Below, in pieces: positions 50,236 through 62,218 of a stretch of DNA of 64,000 nucleotides. The stretch covers positions 56,921,485 to 56,985,484 of the forward strand of contig NC_086248.1 of the NCBI RefSeq assembly GCF_021018805.1. Direction: 5' to 3'. Within the stretch, counting starts at the first letter, position 1, and each line of letters starts with the position of its first letter. Position numbers and translations under genes: made by a program. Under the pieces are notes generated by a model. The model ran no database searches and was not told the DNA's origin. It worked only from the letters and a program-made list of their open reading frames with translations. Source of the DNA: Prinia subflava (lineage: Eukaryota; Chordata; Aves; Passeriformes; Cisticolidae).

Positions 50236-53200
50236 CTGTAATAGGAAGACAAATCAGAAAGTGAAGTGTAATTTCCTGGGTGACTTACTGATGCAATAGC
50301 TAGAAGAGAAACACTTGCTTACTGTAAATAACTATTAAATTCCAGAAAAAAAATTAAAACTCAAGCTGAGGATGACTAACATCATCAATATTTTTTTTCC
50401 TTAATATTTGGAGGGACTTGGAAAAATTAATATAAACTGAATGGTGTGTTTATATATGGCCACTAACTCTCAAGTAGTGCAAACAATGAAACAGAATTGT
50501 TGAACCAGCATTTTGCTGCAGCTTCAGGTATAAAAGTAAGAAGACATGTACCTATGCTCATAAACTTACAGATGTAAAATAATTTCTCATTTCTGAGTAC
50601 TCAAACTACACTACATCCATGAAGAGATACTCACCACATTTTTTCATAGGAAAAAAAATCTTAAACCAATCCTAGCACAGAATTAATTTCTGCAAAGCAA
50701 TGAACACCAAAATCCCAGACACTTTCTACATGTAAATTACACATAATATAATTCCAGTCCTAATTTCCAAAGCAACAAAGATGATGCAGTTAAAATCTGT
50801 ATTCCTATGGACTTTCTTGATATAGATACAACTATTACAAAGCAAAAGCCCTTCCCAAAGTTTACTCTTATCATATTTTTCAATACAGTCTATGAAAAAA
50901 ATGTAATAATCTTAACTTTTTGGTTGATCCAATTGAGAATTTTACTGTTTATTAAATATATTTTCAATGGAAGAAAAATAGGTCTTAAAAAAATATTTGT
51001 AACTCTCTTCAAGCAAAACAGTCATATACTAAAATTCTTGAGCGTTATTTACATAAGACAACATAATTCTTGACCCTTTCAAAAGTCAAGCCTATTTCAT
51101 CATATAGAATGAAAGCATATGGTCGCTTAATCCAAATAAAAGCTCCCAATCACTGGAGCACTACCTTTGGCCTCAGTAAACTCCAGATCAGAACCTTAAA
51201 CTTCAGTTGTGGGCCAGTGACGTTTTGCAAATTTTCAGACTACTGACTTGCAAATTCTGTTTAAAGAAAGGAGACAATCACCGATTTGTTTTGGTTTAAC
51301 TATCTCAAAAATTATATATTTTATATAACTATTATTTGTGTAATTCAATAAATATTATTCAATTTAATAATGTATGATATTTGGGTACTGGCAGGGGTAC
51401 TGGAATGCAGGTAATATAGCAATAAAATGCGTGTTGAATTACTTGACTGTGCCAGAGGGTATCTGCTCTGCATCACTACACCTGATCTTCACCTTAATGT
51501 GTCTGGTTTTTGGGCAGGAATATGCATTTAATTCTAATGAGGAAAGTTTATAGTAAAAACTATCTTTGACTAACAAGGAATCTTGCAGCAGAAGTGCACA
51601 GTTGTAATGACTATACTGCAAAGCTGACAGAAAGAAAAGTGAGATAGAAAATGAGACTAATCATTGAACATGATTTTAAAAAAGCATTAAACCTGCTAGA
51701 TTTTACTACAGTGTACAAATTTAAATGAATGATAGTAAACAGTAGCTGGGAAATGCTATCAGAATGGAGGCCAGTTTTTCTGAAAAACTGCAACAACAAA
51801 ATCAATCCGCTTTTCTTACATTTACATATGCAAGCAAGTAAGCTGCATTAATACAAAGTTTTCTCCGATACAAAAAAAAATGGTGGAAAGCCATTAGACT
51901 ACTTATTTACTCAAAAACAGAAAAAAGAATCTGTTCTGCAAATGTTTTGTGGTCAGCTTCCCAGTGTTTCATCTTTAATCTAATGTAAACTCCAGGGAAA
52001 GCCTTTCTCCCTAGATAAATGAGAAGATCTCCCTTTCGCATGAATTTCTTGCTAAGTGCACACTACACCATAAGACAGAGGTCTTCCAGTCAAATACTTT
52101 AATGGAAGTTTCTTTCAAATTTGCTATCAAAAATTAGGTTTCAGATAATACCAAGAAATGAAGACAGGTTGGATATACAGGCATTTGGAAATCAAACTAA
52201 ACAGGACAGAGTAAACTACTGAAAACTAACACTTAATAGATGTATCCCCAGTTCATCCTGGAAGGAAGAATCATGAAGCTAGGCTTGTCTCGATTCTGGT
52301 CCTTGAATAAATTATATAAGTGATATGGAACGCTATGTAAATTATTCTTGTACAATACTTAATTCACTTCTCTTTATTCCTGCTGTATTATGCAAACACT
52401 CTCACTATACATGCCAAACAGAACACTTTGAAATCAAATGCAACAAGACATACACAAGAGAAGAGTGAATGTGCAGACCTGAGGACTTAAGAAAATCACC
52501 TGTTCTAAAATGCTGCGTAAATTCTCTTAGAATACTTCTTTCCTGTCCAAGGCTTTAAAAAAAAGATAAAAACCTTTTCAATAAAAGAGATATTAAAAAT
52601 GAAGTTTTAAGTCTAAGCAGTTTTACAGGAAGTGATTCATTCCTCCCCTTAGTGGCAGTTGAGTTCAGGTGAGCTATGAAAAACTGCCCATCCAAAGTAG
52701 AGACAAAACCAGAGTTTCAATGACCTTCTTGCCACTAGCTTTTAAGCATTATTTAAATCTCTAAGAGGCCCAAGGAGACAAAAAAGGCACAACACTGTAA
52801 CAGAAATGAGAAGCACTCAGCTAATAAGTGAGGAATAGTGATTCATGCACAACTATTTCCAGGTGAAGTACACTATTCTATGAAAAATAATTAATTCTCC
52901 TGCAACAGGCAGACATAAGACTACCCACAGAACAATATGAAGCAATCTTTTTTTCTGAAATGCATGCTGTGGGAAATCATTGCTAAATACCTTTACAACA
53001 ACGATCAAAGTTGGCTAAGATAGCCAACCCTGAATTTACTTATTTTTCACAACAGGCTCTGCTTTCTTCATGCATAAACCACAGCTTTATCAAAGACACT
53101 GTTTACTACAATTTAAGAATTGAATAAAACTAAGAGTTAAAACATTCCTATTGTTTCTGTCACAATAAAGACACCTACATAATTTTTGCCAGGCTAAAAC

Positions 53201-54127
53201 AAAGATGACTTGCATTTTCTTTTTTGTGTTAGTGCAGCTCTATGCAAATTATGCAAATACACATGTTCAGTGAAACTAGTTTTTACATTAAAAATGAATG
53301 GCATGAGACAAAAATAGAATGCTCTAAGACTTGACAAGGTGGCAAAAGCAATTTCTCTTTTTCCTAAGGATGCAATTTTATGATCTTTGCAATCAACTTG
53401 CAATCCAAACTAAGGTGGTCAGGTCTATATTACTTCTGAATCTCTCAGTTTTAAGTTTCTCTTCTGAAGCCTATGTCTCTAGGACACTGCTTTTAAAGAC
53501 ACTTTAAAAGCATTATTAAGACATTATTCGTCAGAATTTAAAAGCTGAATCTGAAATAAAAATCCCCCACAACACAATCTGGTATTTTTCTCAATGTAAG
53601 AAGACAATACATAGGCAATAATGCTTAAAGTAGGAATATGGCACTACAGCTTTTAAATCTGCAATATAAGTTTGAATCAAGTTTACATCAATGTAGAAGT
53701 ACAATCATTACTTTGACAGTAGCACCAGAAGGACTCAATTGAAAGCTGGGATTCTGTTGTGGTAGGGTCCTGCAATCACTTAGAGATAATCAATTCTGCT
53801 CTTATATAGCTCTAGACTAAGTAGAAAAGCCAAACACAGCTAAAATGAGATATTATCCACACATTATTTGCTTGTCTGAAGCAACTGTGTTCCCCTGAGG
53901 CTTCCTACAGTCCTCTTACTTGTCTAGGTGGCAATATGGTTTCCTTGCAACTTGAGTGCTCAACTGTTTTTCCCAATAGAAGCCCAGAAGTGACCAGGAC
54001 ATATAAATGAAAATTGGCAATAACAGGGGCTTGATCCTACAGTTCTGTCACTGTCTACAGACACTAAGTCTCTTTACAAAGTAATTATGTATATTCAGTT
54101 CCTTAGTTCTGCCAGAGTCCTGGCTTC

Positions 54128-54152
54128 TTTTTTTTTTTTTTTTTTTTTTTTT
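54128..54152. repeat. Poly(T) run of 25
   Basis: An uninterrupted run of 25 T on the plus strand. No recognisable retroelement body lies on the minus-strand upstream side. Confidence 0.9.
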
Positions 54153-54889
54153 GTCTTGAAAAAAGATTTTAAGGAGAAATTAAGATTGCTATAAACACTT
54201 GGAATAGAAAACTTCTTTCATTTAGCAACAAGGAACACTAATTTCTGCACAAGATACAAAACAGTTAAATAAAGGCTTGGTTAAACACAGGATTTAGCCA
54301 TTACATGCAAAGAGAATTATCTTTCCTGGACTGGATAAAACTGGCATTTCAGCTTAGAACATGCTGAGGTATACACATCCCAGCAGAAATGTCACACCAA
54401 TAATAGTAAAAAGTAGTTTACTGTATAAACTGTGACCTCATGTTACGCTTAGTGCTATCAAAAAACATATGACCAGGGGAGAAAAATCCATTACTTCAGT
54501 AGGTAATTTTAAAATGGCTTCCTTTTTGTGCAAATGAAAGATGAATGTAACCTGTACCCCATAAAAAATACACCCAAAGATACTTTTCCTTTTATTTCTC
54601 CACTATGAAAAATAAGACACTAGAAAATTTTCTAACATACATTTTGTCAAATACATACACAAACCCATTCCTTTGTACCTGCTGATAAAGGACATTATGA
54701 CTCTAAAGAGTACAGAGCTTCAGGTAATCATGCAGGTGTGCTCAGATGTTTTTAACCCCACTCCACACACTGTCCCCAATCCCTCCTGAATTTGGTTATA
54801 CTCTACGTTTAATCTTGTATATAATTCTTTAACTCTCAGCTATAGTTTATTGGTATTTGAGCCACGATCCATTTCCTTTCTGCACCCAA

Positions 54890-55225
54890 CACAGAATCAT
54901 TCTGTTGGCAAAGACCTCCACAATCATCAAGCCCAGCCTTTGAACAAACACCACCTTGTCAGCTAAACCACGGATCTAAGTGCCAAATCCAAACACCTCT
55001 TGAACATTTCAAGGAATGGTGACTCCACCACCTCTCTGGACAGACAGTTCTAATATTTAATCCGTTCAGTGAAGAAATTCTTTCTGATGTCCAGCCTGAA
55101 ACTCCTCTGATGCATCTTATGGCCGTTTTTGCTTGTCCTATCACTTGCTGTCCAGGAGAAGAGGCCAACCTTGCCACAACCTCCTTTGAGGCAGAAAGAT
55201 TGTTCTCCATAGTGCAAGAAACTCT
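54890..55225 (-). mobile_element. CR1 LINE 3' fragment, minus sense
   Basis: Read on the plus strand, this is the reverse complement of a CR1 end: ACAGAATCATTCTGTTGG, then GGTGACTCCACCACCTCTCT, TCAGTGAAGAAATTCTTTCT and CTTGTCCTATCACTTGCTGT, all standard antisense CR1 wording. The copy is therefore in the same orientation as AHI1. It lacks coding sequence and is diverged by point changes and small indels. Confidence 0.88.
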
Positions 55226-55515
55226 ATCACAGCCCCAATAACCATTAACAAAGTTGTCAAAAATGCTATTCATTGACTCAGTGCCCATTTATGGTATTTT
55301 CTCATATTAAAAGTTTCTAATAAAAGCTGCTTTCCCAACATTTTGGTTGTTGAGATAAACAAGCCAGCTGGCAGAAGTAGAAGTAATTTGCTGGGTTTTA
55401 ACATGAATGAATACAACTTTCTCTGCTTTAAAATACTATTTTGAATAAACATAGCAGTACTCAGCCCTGTTTAATTTTGTTCAGCAGGGACAAAATACAC
55501 ACTGAGTTATTAAAC

Positions 55516-55752
55516 TTCATAACTTTACCAACATTTATGACAAGAAAGGTAATATGCTAAGACTGGAAACAAAATTAAAGACCCAATCAGTAAAACCCAC
55601 ACATAGTAAAAATGCTTGATCAGTGAGTAACTTTTCCTTAACTGTACAAACTTCCATGACAAGAAAGCCAATATGGAAAAACTGAAAACAAAATTAAAGA
55701 ACCAATCAGTAAAATCCTCACACAGTAAAAATTCTTAACACCATCTTATTTT
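55516..55752. repeat. Imperfect tandem duplication, unit about 119 bp
   Basis: Two adjacent copies, about 55516-55634 and 55635-55752, share long matches: ATGACAAGAAAG, AACAAAATTAAAGA, CCAATCAGTAAAA and ACAGTAAAAA/ATAGTAAAAA, in the same order with the same spacing of about 119 bp. The copies differ by scattered substitutions, so the duplication is not recent. No known repeat family is recognised in the unit. Confidence 0.8.
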
Positions 55753-55844
55753 GCCCATCTTGTTTTGCTGAAATTATTGTAATGGTATATTTTTGTGCTT
55801 AAAATGAATGCAATTAATTCTTGCTGACATACCATCTATACAAA

Positions 55845-55862
55845 ATATATATATATATATAT
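55845..55862. repeat. (AT)9 microsatellite
   Basis: Perfect AT dinucleotide repeat just beyond the tandem duplication. Confidence 0.9.
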
Positions 55863-57895
55863 GCCACTGAGAGGCATACAGTGCTGAAAGAGGTCATGGT
55901 TCGACTCCAAACCAGGCAAAACCAGTACATACATCTATTTTAACTATGATGTGTTAAAATTCACCTGGTGGTTGCTAAAAATGAGGAATGTATTAAAAAA
56001 AAAATTAGGCATAAAAATCTTCTATTACAGAAAAATATTACAGATTTCAAGAACCTGACCTGAACCTTTGTAAGATTTTTCAGAGGGCACAGGAGAGGGA
56101 ATTAAGCAAAACAAAAAAAAAATCACAAAAAAACCCAGCTATTTGTTCAACCTTTTCTAACACAGGCAACTTCATTAAACCTAGAATACTTAATGAATTG
56201 ATAAGAAAAAAATCATCACAATTTCTAAAACCTTACTTTATAGTGAAATATTTCTTAAAGACATACGAAGTAAAATTCTGGCAAACCTTTCATATGCTAT
56301 TAAGTACTTTACCTGCATAAAGCTTCTAGTAATAATTCAGCCATTTCATATAGACAGTTTATGAAATCACAATGATTCAACAGTATCTGCTTGGCAAACA
56401 GAAAAGAGCTTTGTAAAAACTATTTTAACATAGTAAATGAAATGCACGGGTTTACAGGATATCAGATGCATCATGGCTTACAAAATACATCCTTAGAATC
56501 TGCAGCTGGGAGTAGCTTTGTGTAAAGTAGTAATTGCAATAAAATTTCTTAGAGTAAGAGCATTTCTTAGCATTCTTAAGAGGAATACAGGAACAGGAAA
56601 AATCCTACATCACTGTTAAAAAACCCACCTATTTAATTTAAAAGCTCTCATCCAGTGAGATGCATCGTACAGGTCATACAGAAAATAACTGCCTGTGTTA
56701 CAGGATCATCTACTAATATGATAAAAAAGTAAAAAAGAGTTTTAAAAATACTTCACATTTCTAATATGTATGATAAGATTATAGAATTACCTTCCCATTA
56801 CCTTCCCTGGTAGCTTGTAGATAAACATTTTATATTGCAGGCACGATGAAGTGAAACAGCTATTTCAGCCTGCAGAGAATGGTATTTCAGAATTTACTAA
56901 GAATTTACTAAGAAACTAAGATGAAACAAAGGACAAATTCTTACGAGACTGAAAATGGTAGCATGAAAAAAACCACACCACTTGGGCATCCAGCTGTGCC
57001 TCTAAGTCTTTGTTGTAGACAAAAACACAAGTTTCTGTCTTCTTCCACTTGATGGCTCAGTATCACGCTTATTTGTTCCCCAAAAGGGTTGCACATTTTT
57101 TTCTTAAAAGCAGTGGCTTTAAATTCTGTTATATTTTAAGACAAAAAGATGTATTTTGTATGTCCACAAAATTCTAAAAGGAGATCATCTGAAAGGACGA
57201 AATAGTCTAATATCTGATATCTACTACACCAAAACATCATGAATTTATGAATATATTTTATAGATATATAGCTCAGTGATGGAAGTTCAGTACATTTCAT
57301 GCAGTCCAAGATAAAGGCTTCTGGATTCTCTCACCTACTATTTCTTTATGAATTATGCCACAGTAATAAATACACTCAGAGGACAAAAACCAAAAACCAA
57401 ATAGTTGTAAGCATTTCTGTACATAGGAAGGAGTATTGTACATTCCACTTGTCTAATACTGCATTTAATATGCTCCGAGTATCAGAATTTTGCTAGCCAC
57501 TTAGATAACCTTTTAATAGCATTTTCCATAAATACATCATGAAGTAAGGATTGGAAAAGCTAAACATACCTTAACTTAGAAGCATTCATATATTGAGAGA
57601 TAAAGCAGCCAACATGTAATTGATTCCAAAACTATTACTACAGAGTATATCCAGATGCTATTTGTAAGTGCTATAAAGGAGTTAGACATCTAAAAGCCCA
57701 ATTTCAGAGCTAGAATACTACATCTTCAAAGAAAGCCCTTCTCTCCATACCTACACAACACATATCATTCCTTTGTTATGGATAGTTATAAATATGTTTT
57801 TTCACTGCTAGGTGGAAGTGAAATTTAAAAAACATAAATAGTAACATCGAATGAAAAACACTTATGAGCATTTCCAAGAGTCAGAGATGAGTTAA

Positions 57896-57938
57896 ATATT
57901 TTCCTATCAAAAACTTCCTATATTTTCCTATCAAAAAC
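57896..57938. repeat. 19-bp direct repeat
   Basis: ATATTTTCCTATCAAAAAC occurs at 57896-57914 and again at 57920-57938, separated by 5 bp. This is a local slippage-type duplication. Confidence 0.85.
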
Positions 57939-58655
57939 ATGAATAGAATCATACAACAAAGTATTAGTTCCTTGAGGCAGAGATAAATAATAATTGCTTC
58001 CAGGATTCACCACTCTGTAATTTCTCTATGTGGTACAGAAGACAAGTCTGCATTCTGGTTTCATAAAGAAATTAATTTTTACCTTTTGTATCAAAAGGTC
58101 TTAGCTTTTGTTAATTACTAAAGCTTTAGCACAACAGTCAACTCTTGGTTCTAATATCTGGGCTAATAAGAATGGCAATGCAGCAGAAGAGAAGAAACTT
58201 CATTTATCTATCATTCATTAAGTTTCATGTTTAGGTAAAAAGAAGAAAAACAGAAAAATAAAAAACTATTGGTTCTAATGGGACCTGGAAAGGGGGCACA
58301 GGTCATAAGACAAAGAACCCAAGCTTATACAGGATCAGAGTATTCTCTCTATCTAGTTTAAGCCAAACTTTAACGTACTGACATCCATTTTTCCAGTCCT
58401 GTATCTAAGTCACAGAACTCCAAACTCTAAAGTTGATTTTAAATCCAGTATCTGTGCTCTTGACAAATCTTAAAACCAGAGACCCCCATGTTGGCAGATT
58501 TTCTGCTGTGTTCCAGCACCTTTGTCTCATAAAACATGACTCCAAGTGTGACCTTGGGCCAGGTCTACAAGGCATGCTGCCACCATGCTTGTCCCGACAT
58601 GGTATTGCTGTCACATGTCTGTGACAAGGACATGCAAACATAACCCAAAGACCAG

Positions 58656-59191
58656 GACTACTCTGCACTGGGGCAGCCTCACCTTGAGAGCTGTGTGCAG
58701 TTTCAGGTGCCACAACGTAAGAAACACATTAAATCATTAGAGCGTACAAAGGACAGAAACAAAGATGGTGAAGGGCCTTGAGGGGAAGCCGTTTAGAGGA
58801 GTGGCTGAGGTCATTGGGTCTGTTCAGCCTGAGGAGACTGAGAGGAGACCTCACTGCAGTTACAACTCCCTCACGAGGGGAAGAGCCAGGGCAGGCACTG
58901 ATCTCTGCTCTGTGCTGACCAATGACAGGGCCCAAGGGAATGGCCTGAAGCTGTGTCAGGGAGGTTTGGGGTGAATAACAGGAAAGGCTTCCTCACGCAG
59001 AGGGTGGCTGGGTACTGGAACAGGCTCCCCAGGGAAGTGGTCACAGCACCAAACCTGACAGAGCTCAGGAGGTGTTTGGACAATGCTCTCGGGCACTGGG
59101 TGTGACTCTTGGGGATGGTGATGTGCAGGGCCAGCAGCTGGACTTGATCTCTGAGGGTTCCTTCCAATTCAACATATTCTATGATTCTGTG
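58656..59191 (+). mobile_element. CR1 LINE 3' fragment, plus sense
   Basis: The sequence from CTCTGCACTGGGGCAGCCTC through GTTCAGCCTGAGGAGACTGA, GGCTTCCTCACGCAGAGGGT and CTGGAACAGGCTCCCCAGGG to ATTCTATGATTCTGTG is the end of an avian CR1 element. It is GC-rich compared with its surroundings and relatively well preserved, with frames broken by stops. Confidence 0.93.
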
Positions 59192-62015
59192 AAATACATA
59201 CAAGGTAACACCTGTGTTCTCATCTGGATTTTTAATGTTACAACTTGACCACACTGCAGCAAGCCAACCTATGTGTGGTTTCCTAAAGTCATCTTTCTCC
59301 ATTTTTGCTTGTCTGTTCCCAGAAATATTAGCACACTCTCACACATGGGGCTGAGTGGCAACTTTTAAGAGTTCTACTCTGACAAACACTTTAGCAAACC
59401 ATTCATGTGAGTGTGCATTCTAATAAGCCTTACAGCAAAGCCTGCTCTTACATACATGCACACTTTTCATATGAGAAAGGGAATTGAACACACATGAAAA
59501 ACTAATTCCCAATTACAAATTAGTAGAAACTTTAATTTTTAATGTTGTATGTTTTACTCTGGGGCTGTCCACAATGTGATAAATCAGGCAAGCAATACTG
59601 CAGCCACAAGCAAAAATGATCCTAGCCCTGCTTGAAAGTATCTACCACTGTCTCCCGAGTTTCATGTTGGATCACTGAAAAGATTAGCATCAAGACTCCT
59701 CTCAAAGAAATCTCTTCCCCAGTACCTCAATGGTTCATAAAGCCCTGCACAAAAGCGTTCTCAGTGTTCATATATGTGACAGATATCAAACTGGATGTGG
59801 ATTCTTTCAACCACCATCCTGTACTGTTTGGTAACTGACACAGTGAGAAGACTCAGATGAAATTTTGACATCTCCACATGGGTAGAGGGCTTGGAGAACA
59901 CTGTCAAAACCACAGATCATTACGCTGCTCACAGTGGACCTACTCATCCCAAACTAGCCAATGGAAATCTAGTGTTACAAAATTCCAGAGGCTGAAAGTT
60001 ATTCTCTCAAACACAGTTGTAGGCTTATCTATTTCATTTAGTCTCATGGTAATGTGGAACTTCTACATGCTTCTGCTAAACCACATGTGTCTTCCACAGT
60101 CCAGAACCCCTGGTTAATCTGGGAGTAAACAGCTGCAAGATAAAGACTCTCATAAATTCTCTAACCCCATCTTTTTCTTTATACGACCAGACATCCAGAA
60201 CAGTGAAAATTTATCCTGGAGTATCCTCCTGGAGTACTTGTCCCAGACACAAGGCTACATGCTCCATTCTCTCCATGTTGTTTGTGCCTTTCTCTGATAA
60301 ACAACTTGATGGCGCTCACTTTGTAGGTGAGCAGAAAGTATAAACAAGGTTTGCTTCCTTAAGTCAGGCCATATGTAACTGAAAGGTAGAAGCAACATGC
60401 TACTCTTATCCATGAGAGCTGCCATATGCTGTTTCATTAAGGGGTTCATTGGGAGTTCACAGTCCACAAATCTGTGGTCTGTGTGAAGGTCTGTGGGATA
60501 GCTTTCTTCCAGACAGTTTCAAATGTCAGGCCTAATGGGGATGCCAAAGCCAAGGAACCAGACTAAATCTAATCCAAAGTAAAACCCCATGATGACAGTA
60601 GTTACAGCAACCTTAGCAACAACTGCTTTCATCTATTCATCTGCTTCTTTTGTGATTCACTACTTATTAATGCAGACAAAACCTAAAACTACATTAAAAA
60701 AAATCTACACATACTCAAAAGTACTTCAAAATGAAAAACAGTAAATGCAAACTCAAATGCGGTTCCTGTCATTGTGAAAAGTAATTAAATCTTCACAGTG
60801 CTATTCAGAAACATTCTGCTTTCTTTTTGCATGCAAAATTATCTCAAGTTGGGGAATTTAACTTAATTAAATTTATTGCCAATTACAAAAGCTTTAATTA
60901 CCGATTTGGGTATTGAGAAGCAAGACAAATAGTAAAACACCCAACCAAAGAAAGAATTTTTTATCCCTCTTTTTCTGTCTCCACTTCAGGCACCTTTTTT
61001 CTCCTTTCTAATCCCCAGTGTCCTTGATTTTGACATTACATTACACTCAGTCCCTTCAGAAAGGTAATGGAAGGGAGGGGCAATAGAGTGAGGTTAGTAC
61101 ACAGTGACTTGCTCCTTTTGACTCTTTTTTCCTTTTCAACTCTCTTTTAAATGCTCTTTTCAACTGCTTTAGTATGGATCCTCCATTAGACAACATCCCC
61201 TTGGGGATTGTACCTGTCCAGCAAGGATTCTTCCACTGTGTGCAACCCCTTGGTCGGAGGCGTACTATCATCAGCGTTTCCTTTTGCGTGTCCTCATGTA
61301 TCTCTTGTCTTTCCCTTCAAGCCTAGTCTGTTATTTCCCCTGTATTTCCATTTCTCCATTGTTTTGTGTCTCTTGCATCACCTTCATGCCTCCTTCTGTG
61401 TCTTCTTTCACATCTCCTCATTTCACTTGACTTCTCACATCCCTCCTCCTATATCTTCACCTGCACCCCCTGACAAATTTTCCTTTGCATTTCTCCTCTG
61501 CTGTGGTGTTTCCTTCTTCTAGCAGGTTCCGACCTTTCTCAAGTCTGTTTCCTCAGAGTTGCCATATCCTGTTTGGTTCCAGTTTCAGTTGTGCAGTGGG
61601 TCCATATTGTCCTTCACTGAACTGGCTTGAAACAGCTGTGCCCAGCACAGGGCATGCTCTCCTCCCAACCCTGCAGCTCCCTAAAACCCCTAACATTTAT
61701 GCCACGTACCATTTTTAAGGTGGATAGGAATCTCAGCCATAACGATCTATGGATCCCCAATTTCACATAAATAGACAAACAGCAATGGGCACTAGCACAA
61801 AAAGATCCCTTGTCATCATTACTTGAAAAACAAAATTAAGTTTTTTATGACTGCTCTTTTCTTAAGAGCTACTTACACCTGCATTAGTATAAGTGAGAGA
61901 TCTCATTTCTAAAGACCAGATGCCATGACAACACATGTACACGTTTTTTTAATGTATACCAGTTCCAGAATATGGGAAGACTATACACTTCTGAAATTAA
62001 TTAAATTTGACTTAC

Positions 62016-62218
62016 CGTAACAGAATCGAGTTTCTGTTTCACCTTCTGCATTCTCATTGATGCTCTTGCAACACTGACAAACTGATCTGCTGGAGACATC
62101 ACTGAGTTTTTTTGTACAGGAATTTCAGAAAAACTGCTAAAGAAGTGTGGCCCTCTTGGTGCAGCTGTGGTAAATGATGAACTGAGATCTCTTACGAGTT
62201 CAGCTTCCTGTTGTGCAA
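62016..62218 (-). CDS. AHI1: AHI1 exon immediately after the WD40 repeats
   Basis: A 203-nt exon with acceptor TTATCTCTACAG and donor ACG|GTAAGT. It begins with two bases completing a codon (probably Val) and then reads AQQEAELVRDLSS, matching human HVAQQEAEMF at the end of the WD40 region. It ends with MRMQKVKQKLDSVT, matching human KMQLVKQRLETVT. The middle (FFSSFSEIPVQKNSVMSP) is diverged. The exon closes in phase 0, which fits exon 50118-50235. It links the beta-propeller to the flexible linker before the SH3 domain. It is the most 5' AHI1 exon in the window. Confidence 0.9.

Larger units (their letters stand above)
50236..62015 (-). other. Large AHI1 intron
   Basis: About 11.8 kb. It contains an antisense CR1 (54.9 kb), a local tandem duplication (55.5 kb), an AT microsatellite (55.85 kb), a sense CR1 (58.7 kb), a moderately GC-richer unexplained stretch (about 59.56-60.56 kb) and a strongly pyrimidine-rich stretch (about 60.96-61.53 kb). 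No exon was recognised. Confidence 0.65.

Noticed and set aside
54959..55288. 109-codon minus-strand frame
   Set aside because: It is inside the antisense CR1 3' fragment, which is the non-coding 3' UTR part of that family.
55862..55920. tRNA-like T-arm (GGTTCGACTCC)
   Set aside because: The 5-bp T stem does not pair and no D arm, anticodon arm or acceptor stem fits around it.
58871..59302. 143-codon minus-strand frame
   Set aside because: It lies antisense across the CR1 fragment at 58.7-59.2 kb, and its length reflects the GC-rich composition of CR1.
61208..61522. 104-codon plus-strand Ser/Pro/Phe-rich frame
   Set aside because: It is the translation of a pyrimidine-rich tract, which avoids stop codons by composition. 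No splice or start context was seen.
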